A stretch of 64,000 nt of DNA from Kordiimonas sp. (lineage in GTDB: Bacteria > Pseudomonadota > Alphaproteobacteria > Sphingomonadales > Emcibacteraceae): contig PADB01000010.1 of assembly GCA_002700365.1 (NCBI GenBank), positions 1 to 64,000 of the forward strand, read 5' to 3'. A program made the translations under genes and the position numbers. Below the pieces are notes generated by a model. That model worked only from the letters and a program-made list of their open reading frames with translations, had not been told where the DNA came from and ran no database searches. Positions 54,479 to 62,996 of this stretch are shown piece after piece. How positions within the stretch are numbered: the first letter of the stretch is position 1; the number at the start of each line of letters is the position of its first letter.

Positions 54479-55873
54479 ATGATGAAAAAAACGTCTCCCC
54501 ATATGCGTACAGACCTCACCTCAGGCCCGGTTCGACGTCACCTGATAGTCATGTCACTCCCCATGATGGTTGGGTTATTTTTTACCATGGGTTTTAACTT
54601 GGTTGACACCTATTTTGTCGCGCAGTTAGGTACGGCCCAATTAGCCGCCATGAGCTTCACATTCCCTGTCGTGATGTTAATCCTTTCCGCATCCATTGGT
54701 TTAGGGGCCGGCACCTCTTCCGTCCTTTCCCGCGCCATTGGCAAAGGCGATCAGGAAGAAGTCCGTAGCCTGACCCTGAATGCACTGGCGATTTCTGCAG
54801 TCTTTTCCATTTTCCTCACCGTTCTGGGCTTACTGACAATAGAACCTCTCTTCCACCTTCTCGGTGCGGAAGACCATTTACTCCCGTTGATCCGTCAATA
54901 TATCACCCCCTATTATTTCGCTATTTTTCTGGTGATCGGCAGCATGGTGACCGGAAGTGCCATGCGGGCGGCGGGAAACACCACATTGCAAAGTCGCATC
55001 ATGATATGGACATCTCTTTTCAATGCCTGTCTTGATCCTTTTCTGATTTTCCATCATTGGATCATTCCGGGCCTCGGCATAGAGATCACTGGATTAGGTA
55101 TGGAATTGGAAGGAGCGGCCATCGCCACAGTCCTGGCTCGGGCCATTCATTTCTTTGCCTGCACTTATTACCTCATGTTTCATTTTGATATGCTCAGCAT
55201 ACGTAAGTTATCACTTACCCAGCTAAGGGCCTCATCAAAAGAGATCATGCGTATCGCCGTCCCCGCCACAGGAACAAACATGGTGATCCCTATTGCTGGT
55301 GGGGTGTTGGTGGCCTTAATCGCCCAGTACGGAGAGGCCGCCGTCGCAGGTTTTGGCGTTGCCAGTCGGATCGAAGCCATCACCCTTATTATATTTTATG
55401 CCCTTTCGTCAGTAATTGGTCCCTTCGTAGGACAAAATCTCGGGGCCAATAAGACAGATCGCATCACATCGTCACTTCATGCAATCGCATTATTTTGCAT
55501 ATTGATCGGGCTAGCTAATGCCATCTTTCTTTATATCCTATCTCCCTATATCACCCCGCTTTTCAGTGACCAGTATGAAATACAGAATATTGCCATTCTC
55601 TATCTGGCTATCGTCCCCATAAGCTATATGGGCCATGGCATTGTCATGTCGGTTAATGCCACATTCAATGCCATCGCCAAACCCCTGCCCGGCGTCATCA
55701 TTTCGATGTTACGGACCGTCATTCTGCAATTACCCCTCGCTTATATGGGAGGGCAAGTATGGGGTATATCAGGCATTTTTGCCGGGACGGCCGTTGCTAA
55801 TCTTATATCCGGTCTTTTAGCCTATTATTGGGGTCTGAAAGCCAGCCGCCGATTAAGGCCTAACTTATCATAA
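54479..55873 (+). CDS. MATE family efflux transporter
   Basis: 464 residues and 12 predicted membrane helices in two similar halves. 'MMVGLFFTMGFNLVDTYFVAQLG' at the start and 'GLGAGTSSVLSRAIGKG' near 75-91 match the DinF/NorM type. These antiporters use Na or H gradients to export drugs or metabolites. The substrate is unknown and no regulator lies beside it. It is preceded by the cco terminator, so it has its own promoter in a very short space (about 40 bp). Confidence 0.92.
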   Translation: MMKKTSPHMRTDLTSGPVRRHLIVMSLPMMVGLFFTMGFNLVDTYFVAQLGTAQLAAMSFTFPVVMLILSASIGLGAGTSSVLSRAIGKGDQEEVRSLTLNALAISAVFSIFLTVLGLLTIEPLFHLLGAEDHLLPLIRQYITPYYFAIFLVIGSMVTGSAMRAAGNTTLQSRIMIWTSLFNACLDPFLIFHHWIIPGLGIEITGLGMELEGAAIATVLARAIHFFACTYYLMFHFDMLSIRKLSLTQLRASSKEIMRIAVPATGTNMVIPIAGGVLVALIAQYGEAAVAGFGVASRIEAITLIIFYALSSVIGPFVGQNLGANKTDRITSSLHAIALFCILIGLANAIFLYILSPYITPLFSDQYEIQNIAILYLAIVPISYMGHGIVMSVNATFNAIAKPLPGVIISMLRTVILQLPLAYMGGQVWGISGIFAGTAVANLISGLLAYYWGLKASRRLRPNLS

Positions 55874-55939
55874 TCCCCCTAAGCCAATAGACCGCAAGCC
55901 ATAATCCGGCCAGGCCACTTCCATGAACATTATCAGTTT

Positions 55940-56179
55940 TCAGTCTTCTAAAGACTTCAATGCCGTATACGCCCCATATGAAGAGACACAAAATGGCACT
56001 AAATAAGTCAGCAATAGTTTAAGGTAATTTATATCCCGCCCGGAAATGAAGCCGTCACCTTGATTAATAAGATTAAGGATTGTCCCTACAATCACAGCAA
56101 CAATCAAGGAACGACGTAACACACTGCCTTTAAATACCCTCTGCAGGGCTGATGTATCATGTCGTTTTACCTCAACCAT
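55940..56179 (-). CDS. nrtS: NrtS-like small membrane protein
   Basis: 79 residues. Basic N-terminus, then 'LRRSLIVAVIVGTILNLINQGD' (about 20-41; core VGTILNLINQGD) and 'NYLKLLLTYLVPFCVSSYGAY', two membrane helices. The words VGTILNLINQ and TYLVPFCVSSYGA match my memory of NrtS, a small nitrate/nitrite transporter first described in cyanobacteria. The assignment rests on these words alone. It lies 3 bases after the TrpD2-type gene and so shares its transcript. Confidence 0.65.
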   Translation of the reverse strand: MVEVKRHDTSALQRVFKGSVLRRSLIVAVIVGTILNLINQGDGFISGRDINYLKLLLTYLVPFCVSSYGAYTALKSLED

Positions 56180-56182
56180 ATT

Positions 56183-57196
56183 TCATAACTCTAAATGTCG
56201 TTGCCAATAATCATGACTTAATGCTGCCGCCTCTTCCGGACTGTCTACATGCCCCATGAGGTAAAGAGCCATCGCTGCCGTCCCCGTAATCGTGGCCACC
56301 GCCGCTTCATTTTCCCGCTTCCCTTGCCAAACAGCTAGAAAATCTTCCGCCTCCACCGGTAAATCATCGGTACCCCGTCCTATTAATGCGGGCCAATTAT
56401 GTTTTTCCAGTTCTCCATTGCGATGTACTGTTAATTCAACCTTTTTCTGCGGATTGCGCTCCGCTTCGCCCCCACCACCTTTTATCACACCGATACGGTC
56501 CCAACCCAGTTTCTCCGCCGCACCACAATGCAATTCCAGATAAGGCGGATGGAAAATACCCTGAAAGATTGCCGAACCGTTAAGTGGGTTAATTAAACGC
56601 ACCAACGTGTTAATGACAGAACGCACACCTAAAAGATGACGTAAGTCCATTAAGTTCTGAATTTCTGGGGCATAGTTGACAAGCGGTATATAAGCAAAAT
56701 TCCTTGACGAAATTTCAGCCTCGGCCATCGTTAAGTTTTTACAAATCGGCAACCCAAGTAAGCGCACAGCTTCAGCCGTCGGTGTCCCCGCAGCCATATG
56801 GCTGTTAGAGCCATGCATTAAAATAGAATGACCGTTTTCTGCCAAGAGTAACGCGGATAAGAGAAACCACGGTAATCCACGACTACGCCCGGACGAATAA
56901 GACGGCCAATCCAGCAGGCCCGGCCGCCCAACACCCTCCAGTTCATAATAATCGCGACAGGCTTGCACAAAACCCGCAACTTCATCTGCATTTTCCGTGC
57001 GGTAACGGAGCAATAATAAAAACGCACCAAGCTGTTCGCCCTCTACCTCACCATTAAGGATCATACGAAAAGCATCACGCCCCTCGTCAAAGGTAAGGTG
57101 CCGTGAACGTGCCGGGCCACGCCCCAATGTGCGCACATAGGTTGCAAAGGAATGTTCCATATTTTCATCTAAATTAGCCATACGATTCACAACCAT
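56183..57196 (-). CDS. TrpD2/YbiB-type phosphoribosyltransferase-fold protein
   Basis: 337 residues with the fold of anthranilate phosphoribosyltransferase: 'LTFDEGRDAFRMILNGEVEGEQLGAFLLLLRYR' at the start (parts quoted: EGEQLGAFLLLLRYR), 'ILMHGSNSHMAAGTPTAEAVRLLG' near 140-163 in place of the HGNR-type loop, and 'KGGGGEAERNP' near 250. The normal TrpD signature for anthranilate and PRPP is not kept, as in the YbiB/TrpD2 group, which bind DNA in E. coli. Starts at MVVNRM (57196) or MANLDE (57181) are possible. Pairing with an NrtS-like protein suggests a tie to nitrogen metabolism, but this is inference. Confidence 0.8.
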   Translation of the reverse strand: MVVNRMANLDENMEHSFATYVRTLGRGPARSRHLTFDEGRDAFRMILNGEVEGEQLGAFLLLLRYRTENADEVAGFVQACRDYYELEGVGRPGLLDWPSYSSGRSRGLPWFLLSALLLAENGHSILMHGSNSHMAAGTPTAEAVRLLGLPICKNLTMAEAEISSRNFAYIPLVNYAPEIQNLMDLRHLLGVRSVINTLVRLINPLNGSAIFQGIFHPPYLELHCGAAEKLGWDRIGVIKGGGGEAERNPQKKVELTVHRNGELEKHNWPALIGRGTDDLPVEAEDFLAVWQGKRENEAAVATITGTAAMALYLMGHVDSPEEAAALSHDYWQRHLEL

Positions 57197-57858
57197 AAAG
57201 TATCTTCTGTAACGGGCATAAGGTTCTGCTCTTTTTTAAACGAATCAATCTTTAATCCTACCTTATTGATTTTATTGATCTTTTAAACCCATAATGACCT
57301 TTAGCTGCGGCACAAGGGTATAATAGCCCCAATCTATCTACATTTAGCATCTCACAGCAAACGACTGAAAACGAATTTTATTAGCCCCCGCATACTAAAA
57401 ATTTCGTCCCTGAAAAATAATATTACAAAAACTGCATGTTAAAGATGTTAATTCATTCAACGCGTATATATTTCGCATCTACGACTATCTATTAATCAAA
57501 CATTCACCATAGCTATGATATAGTTAATGTATAAGGGCAGCTAGCAACCCCTAACTTTATGTGCGTACCGACACACAGGCTACGCACGGGGAAGTACGGA
57601 GATTGTGCATTGCACGACACCGCGGGTCAGGTCATTTAAGGCGCCGACCAAGTAACAAGACGCCAGCTTTCTATACATAAACACCTGCCCCCTGCACAAC
57701 CAACCCCATATTTCCTCAATATGGTGATGTCCTGTTTCGGACATAAGAGTGGTGCATGATTGGCTTAACGCCCTCATAAATAAAACAAAAGTCCTTTCAC
57801 CCTCCACACCATGCCCGCAAGTGAATTGGTTATGCCTATGGCTTAAAGGAGTGAATGG
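57197..57858. other. 660-bp gap with hairpins upstream of prkA
   Basis: No convincing gene. The first 340 bp are AT-rich. From 57561 three hairpins follow: GTGCGTA/TACGCAC (57561-57587), CCATATT/AATATGG (57706-57724) and ATGTCC/GGACAT (57727-57744). A GTG-started 75-codon frame on minus (57580-57807) has no family likeness. The region could be a structured leader or a small RNA; AAAGGAG before 57859 is the prkA ribosome site. Confidence 0.5.
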
Positions 57859-59817
57859 ATGACCCCCGACGTGACTTCAGAAACAGATATTTTCGACAGT
57901 TTTTCAAAAAACTATGACGCCAGACGCGAAGAGGAAATGTCCCTGCGTGAATATCTTAAAGGCTGCATGGAAGACCCGATGATGTATGCCAATGCAGCTG
58001 AACGGATGGTCCATGCCATCGGTGAACCAAAACTAATCGACACGTCCCGTCATGAACGGCTTGGTCGCATTTTCATGAACCGCACCATCAAACATTATCA
58101 CGGTTTCGAAGACTTTTTTGGTATGGAAGAAACGCTGGAACGGATTGTCGGTTTCTTTAAACATGCGGCACAGGGACTGGAAGAACGAAAGCAGATTTTA
58201 TATCTTCTCGGCCCCGTGGGCGGCGGTAAATCCTCTATTGCAGAACAACTTAAAAAGCTTATGCAAGCATGTCCCATCTACGTCCTTAAGGCCGGAGATA
58301 AAATCAGCCCCATCTATGAATCACCTCTGGGATTGTTTGACCCAGACAGTATGGGAGACTTATTAGAAAAAGAATATGGCATTAGTAAACACCGTCTCAG
58401 CGGCCTGATGTCACCATGGGCTGTGAAGCGGTTAGATGAATTTGGCGGTGACATTTCCAAATTCTCTGTTGTCAAACTGCATCCTTCAAAATTGCGCCAG
58501 ATCTGCGTCGCAAAAACAGAACCAGGTGATGAAAATAATCAGGATATTTCATCGCTCGTCGGCAAAGTCGATATCCGGCAATTAGAATATTTCAGTCAGG
58601 ATGACCCCGATGCCTATTCCTTTAGCGGGGGGCTCAACCTTACGACCCAAGGGCTTTTAGAATTTGTTGAAATGTTCAAGGCCCCGATCAAAATGCTGCA
58701 TCCTTTACTGACAGCAACGCAGGAAGGTAACTACATCGGCACAGAAACCCTGGGGGCTATTCCTTATCAGGGAATTATTCTGGCACATTCCAATGAGTCA
58801 GAATGGCAACAGTTTAAAAACAGCAAAACCAATGAAGCCTTTATTGACCGTGTTTATGTCATCAAAGTGCCCTATTGTTTGCGGGCTGATGAAGAAACCA
58901 GCATTTATGAAAAATTGCTGAAAAATAGTGAATTGGGTGAGGCTCATTGCGCGCCCGGCACATTGGAAATGCTATCCCGCTTTAGCGTCATGAGCCGCCT
59001 GAAAGAACACGAAAATTCCAATCTGCACACAAAAATGCGTATCTATAATGGTGAAAACCTGAAGGACGTAGACCCCAAAGCAAAACCTTTACAGGAATAT
59101 AAAGATGCTGCTGGTGTGGATGAAGGCATGAACGGTATCTCTACGCGCTTTGCTTTCAAAATTCTGTCAGAAACCTTTAACTACGACACACAGGAAGTGG
59201 CCGCCGACCCGGTACATCTTATGTACGTCCTGGAACAAGCACTGCTTCGCGAACAGCTACCGGAAGACACCGAAAAAAAATACTTGGACTTTATCAAATC
59301 GGTATTGGCACCCCGTTATGCAGATTTCATTGGCAACGAAATCCAAAAAGCCTATTTGGAATCCTACTCAGATTATGGCCAAAACCTCTTTGATCGCTAC
59401 ATTGCCTATGCAGATGCCTGGATCGAAGGACAGGATTTCAAAGACCCTGATACGGGACAATTGCTGGACTCCAAAGTATTGGACCAAGAACTATCTAAGA
59501 TTGAAAAGCCTGCTGGCATTTCCAATCCCAAAGATTTCCGTAACGAGGTGGTCAAATTCGTTTTGCGAGCCCGCGCCAATAATCAAGGCCATAACCCAAA
59601 ATGGACATCCTACGAAAAACTGCGCGACATCATTGAAAAGCGGATGTTCAGCAAAGTCGAAGACTTACTGCCGGTCATCAGCTTTGGCTCAAAGAAAGAC
59701 AAAGACACAGAGTCAAAACATCATGAGTTCGTACAACGCATGACCGCACGTGGTTATAGCGAACGTCAGGTTCATCGTTTGGTTGAATGGTATATGCGCG
59801 TCAATAAAGCTGGCTAA
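57859..59817 (+). CDS. prkA: PrkA-type serine protein kinase (YeaG)
   Basis: 652 residues. AAA-like N-terminal domain with Walker A GPVGGGKSS (118-126), preceded by the family block 'HYHGFEDFFGMEETLERIV' (79-97) and followed by a C-terminal kinase-like PrkA domain. YeaG in E. coli is a cytoplasmic kinase induced in stationary phase and nitrogen starvation. AAGGAG precedes the ATG. It is the first gene of the standard three-gene stress operon with yeaH and spoVR. Confidence 0.96.
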   Translation: MTPDVTSETDIFDSFSKNYDARREEEMSLREYLKGCMEDPMMYANAAERMVHAIGEPKLIDTSRHERLGRIFMNRTIKHYHGFEDFFGMEETLERIVGFFKHAAQGLEERKQILYLLGPVGGGKSSIAEQLKKLMQACPIYVLKAGDKISPIYESPLGLFDPDSMGDLLEKEYGISKHRLSGLMSPWAVKRLDEFGGDISKFSVVKLHPSKLRQICVAKTEPGDENNQDISSLVGKVDIRQLEYFSQDDPDAYSFSGGLNLTTQGLLEFVEMFKAPIKMLHPLLTATQEGNYIGTETLGAIPYQGIILAHSNESEWQQFKNSKTNEAFIDRVYVIKVPYCLRADEETSIYEKLLKNSELGEAHCAPGTLEMLSRFSVMSRLKEHENSNLHTKMRIYNGENLKDVDPKAKPLQEYKDAAGVDEGMNGISTRFAFKILSETFNYDTQEVAADPVHLMYVLEQALLREQLPEDTEKKYLDFIKSVLAPRYADFIGNEIQKAYLESYSDYGQNLFDRYIAYADAWIEGQDFKDPDTGQLLDSKVLDQELSKIEKPAGISNPKDFRNEVVKFVLRARANNQGHNPKWTSYEKLRDIIEKRMFSKVEDLLPVISFGSKKDKDTESKHHEFVQRMTARGYSERQVHRLVEWYMRVNKAG

Positions 59818-59860
59818 ACCAACTACCATTATCCACGGGATAAGGAGCTATACGGACCGC

Positions 59861-61237
59861 ATGATCCAGAAAATGTACATCATTGACCGCCGCCTAAACC
59901 CTAAGGGTAAAAGCTTGGGCAATCGGCAGCGTTTTATCAAACGCGCTAGAAATCAAATCAAAAAAGCCGTTGATGACGCCATCAACACCCGCAAAATATC
60001 GGATTTGGAATCTTCTGAACGCATCCGTATTTCATCAGATGGCCTGCATGAACCACATTTCCGTCCCGCACAGGACAAAGGCCATCGCCAACGCATATTT
60101 CCCGGAAACAAGGACTTTACCGTTGGGGACCGCATCAAACGTCCCCCGGATGGAAAAGGACAAAACGGCCGCAATGCCAGTGACAGTGGCGATGGTGAGG
60201 ACAGTTTTCAGTTTACGCTGACAAAAGATGAATTTATGGACCTGTTCTTTGATGGGCTCAGTTTACCAGACTTCATCAAAAAATCGCTCCATAAAGACGT
60301 CAGTACAGAACAAATCCGTGCTGGTTTCAGAAAGGACGGTGCCCCCGCTAATCTTAATCTCGCTCGCACTATGCGCCAAAGCATGGCCCGGCGGATCGGC
60401 ATGCGCCGTCCGCGTAAAAAAGACATCATGGCACTGGAAGAACAAATTGATATTCTGGAACAAAAACATGCGCACTCCCCCCTATCGCCCACAGAGCATG
60501 AAGAGCTCAAATCACTGAAAGAACGTTTATCTGTTCTACGCAATCGCATGGAACGAGTGCCATTTATCGACCCCATGGATGTGCGTTATAGTAATTTTAC
60601 GCAACAGGAAATACCCACAAGCCAGGCCGTGATGTTCTGTTTAATGGACGTATCGGGTTCCATGAGCGAACGGCATAAGGACCTTGCCAAACGCTTCTTT
60701 ATGCTGCTGCATCTTTTTTTAGATCGCCAGTATAAGAAAGTCGATCTGGTCTTTATCCGCCATACACATATTGCCAGTGAAGTCGATGAGAACGCCTTTT
60801 TTTATTCCCGTGAAACAGGTGGCACCATTGTCTCTACCGCATTGGAAGAAATGCTCCGCATTATAGAAGACCGCTACCCTGCGGAAGAATGGAATATCTA
60901 TGCGGCCCAGGCCTCTGACGGAGATAACCTGAACAGTGACAATAGCCATTGTCAAACATTGCTCAGCGAACGGCTTTTGCCGCTATGCCAATATTTTACC
61001 TATATCGAAATTTGGGACCAGCATGAAATAGAGATGTTCCCCCATGACCAAAAGGCCAGCCGCTTATGGCAGGCTTACGAACAGGTCATGAAGGGACGGC
61101 AAAACTTTGTCATGAAGAATGTATCGCGACCGCAGGACATTCTACCAGTCTTCCATGAATTATTCTCCCGTACACATACTGCTGGCAGTACAGCTAAACT
61201 CGCGGAGGGTATACAGACGGGGGCGGCAACATCATGA
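59861..61237 (+). CDS. yeaH: YeaH/YhbH family protein with VWA-like domain
   Basis: 458 residues. The N-terminal 'MYIIDRRLNPKGKSLGNRQRF' (residue 5 on; family word RRLNPKGKSLGNRQRF) is the family start. A basic region and a coiled-coil stretch (190-230) lead to a von Willebrand A-like domain with a MIDAS-type DVSGS (263-267). I use ATG 59861, with AGGAG 13 bases upstream; the ATG at 59873 is a fair alternative. YeaH acts with YeaG; its molecular activity is not known. It overlaps spoVR by 4 bases. Confidence 0.92.
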   Translation: MIQKMYIIDRRLNPKGKSLGNRQRFIKRARNQIKKAVDDAINTRKISDLESSERIRISSDGLHEPHFRPAQDKGHRQRIFPGNKDFTVGDRIKRPPDGKGQNGRNASDSGDGEDSFQFTLTKDEFMDLFFDGLSLPDFIKKSLHKDVSTEQIRAGFRKDGAPANLNLARTMRQSMARRIGMRRPRKKDIMALEEQIDILEQKHAHSPLSPTEHEELKSLKERLSVLRNRMERVPFIDPMDVRYSNFTQQEIPTSQAVMFCLMDVSGSMSERHKDLAKRFFMLLHLFLDRQYKKVDLVFIRHTHIASEVDENAFFYSRETGGTIVSTALEEMLRIIEDRYPAEEWNIYAAQASDGDNLNSDNSHCQTLLSERLLPLCQYFTYIEIWDQHEIEMFPHDQKASRLWQAYEQVMKGRQNFVMKNVSRPQDILPVFHELFSRTHTAGSTAKLAEGIQTGAATS

Positions 61238-62892
61238 GTAAAAATGATAATAAATCCTCTGCCCAAACCGTAAAACAGCAGCATGATATTTCCCACCCGG
61301 AATTGCCCTTTGATCATGAGGAAGACAACCGCCAGCTCACTGAACAATCCCATGAACAGTCACCAGGGGCTCTTCTGTTTCATAATCGCGAATGGGATTA
61401 TCGCACAATACAATCCGTCTACACTGCAATTGAGGACATCGCGACAAACGAATTGGCATTGGATACATATCCCAATCAGATTGAAATTATCACTGCCGAA
61501 CAAATGTTAGACGCTTATTCTTCGGTCGGGATGCCGTTGATGTATCATCACTGGTCATTTGGCAAAAGCTTTGCCCGCGATGATGCCTTATATCGTAAGG
61601 GCTATAGTGGGTTGGCATATGAAATTGTCATCAATTCCAATCCCTGTATCAGCTACATTATGGAAGAAAACTCTATGACCATGCAGGCCTTGGTCATGGC
61701 TCATGCCGCTTTCGGTCATAATCATTTTTTTAAGAACAATCATCTGTTCCTGCAATGGACCGATGCCAATGCAATTTTGGATTATCTGCAATTTGCCAAG
61801 AATTATATTACCAAATGTGAAGAACGATTTGGTGCTCATGCGGTTGAAGCCACATTGGACGCGGCCCATGCCCTGCGGGATAATGCCGTAGACCGCTATT
61901 CCCGCCCACCGCGTCTGGAAAGTCGCAAGGCACAAGAGCGGGAATTAGAAAGGCTGGAATACGAACAATCCCAATATAACGATCTTTGGCGTACGGTGCC
62001 GAAAATCACCGCCGAAGATGAAGAACATATGGATGCAGAAACATTGGAAATTGCCCGAAAAATGGGCCTTCCTGAATCAAATCTACTGTATTTTCTGGAA
62101 AAACAAAGCCCCCGATTAGAAGGCTGGCAACGCGAAATACTCAGAATAGTACGCAATATCGCACAGTACTTTTATCCCCAAAAGCAAACAAAAGTCATGA
62201 ATGAAGGCTGCGCCTGCTTTGTCCATTATTACATTATGAATAGGCTTTATGATAAAGGGTTGATCGATGACGGCATTATGCTGGAATTTATTGATTATCA
62301 TACCCGCGTCGTCTCGCAGCCCGGATTTGACCAGCCGGGTTTCAGCGGCATAAACCCCTATGCCTTGGGCTTTGCCATAATGCAGGACATACAACGCATT
62401 TGTGAAAATCCAACAGATGAAGACCGCGAATGGTTTCCTGACATTGCAGGATCAAACAAAGCCATGGATATATTGAAGGATGCCTGGGCCAATTACCGTG
62501 ACGAAAGTTTTATTTTGCAGTTCCTCAGCCCCAAAGTCATGCGGGACTTCCGCCTGTTTGAAATTACCGACAATTCAAAGCATCCCTATCTGGAGGTCAA
62601 TGCCATCCATAACAAACGAGGCTACAAAAATATTCGCACGGCGTTAGCAGGCCAATATGCAATCGGCAATATTGATTTAGATATTCAAGTCACCCATGTT
62701 GATCTAAACGGTGACCGCACCCTGACATTAACCCACACCCGCCACAATAATATCCCCATTGCAAAGGGGGAAGCCTATATGGTTCTAGAACATATCAAGG
62801 GGCTGTGGGGCTATGATGTCCGGCTCCTTAGCATTGACCCCACCGATGATGAAATAAAACAGGAACTCACCACCTTCGACGGTGATAGTTAA
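61234..62892 (+). CDS. spoVR: SpoVR family protein (YcgB)
   Basis: 552 residues, normal for the family. Diagnostic blocks are 'YSSVGMPLMYHHWSFGKSF' (about 91-109), 'MTMQALVMAHAAFGHNHFFKNN' (149-170; core MAHAAFGHNHFFKNN) and 'NEGCACFVHYYIMNRLYDKG' (about 325-344). First described in Bacillus spore cortex formation, in proteobacteria it accompanies PrkA and YeaH in stress response; activity is unknown, though the His, Glu and Cys residues suggest a metal site. It ends the operon. Confidence 0.95.
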   Translation: MSKNDNKSSAQTVKQQHDISHPELPFDHEEDNRQLTEQSHEQSPGALLFHNREWDYRTIQSVYTAIEDIATNELALDTYPNQIEIITAEQMLDAYSSVGMPLMYHHWSFGKSFARDDALYRKGYSGLAYEIVINSNPCISYIMEENSMTMQALVMAHAAFGHNHFFKNNHLFLQWTDANAILDYLQFAKNYITKCEERFGAHAVEATLDAAHALRDNAVDRYSRPPRLESRKAQERELERLEYEQSQYNDLWRTVPKITAEDEEHMDAETLEIARKMGLPESNLLYFLEKQSPRLEGWQREILRIVRNIAQYFYPQKQTKVMNEGCACFVHYYIMNRLYDKGLIDDGIMLEFIDYHTRVVSQPGFDQPGFSGINPYALGFAIMQDIQRICENPTDEDREWFPDIAGSNKAMDILKDAWANYRDESFILQFLSPKVMRDFRLFEITDNSKHPYLEVNAIHNKRGYKNIRTALAGQYAIGNIDLDIQVTHVDLNGDRTLTLTHTRHNNIPIAKGEAYMVLEHIKGLWGYDVRLLSIDPTDDEIKQELTTFDGDS

Positions 62893-62996
62893 TCAAAACG
62901 TTATTATCCATATATCGATGATGTTAGAGGCTGGAAAAAAATCCTCTCTCTCCTTACACTCTATCAAGTATTTTTATTGTTAGGATCAATGCACAT

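Noticed and set aside
57580-57807. 75-codon minus-strand frame
   Set aside because: No recognisable motif and its sequence is dominated by the hairpins; more likely structured non-coding DNA.
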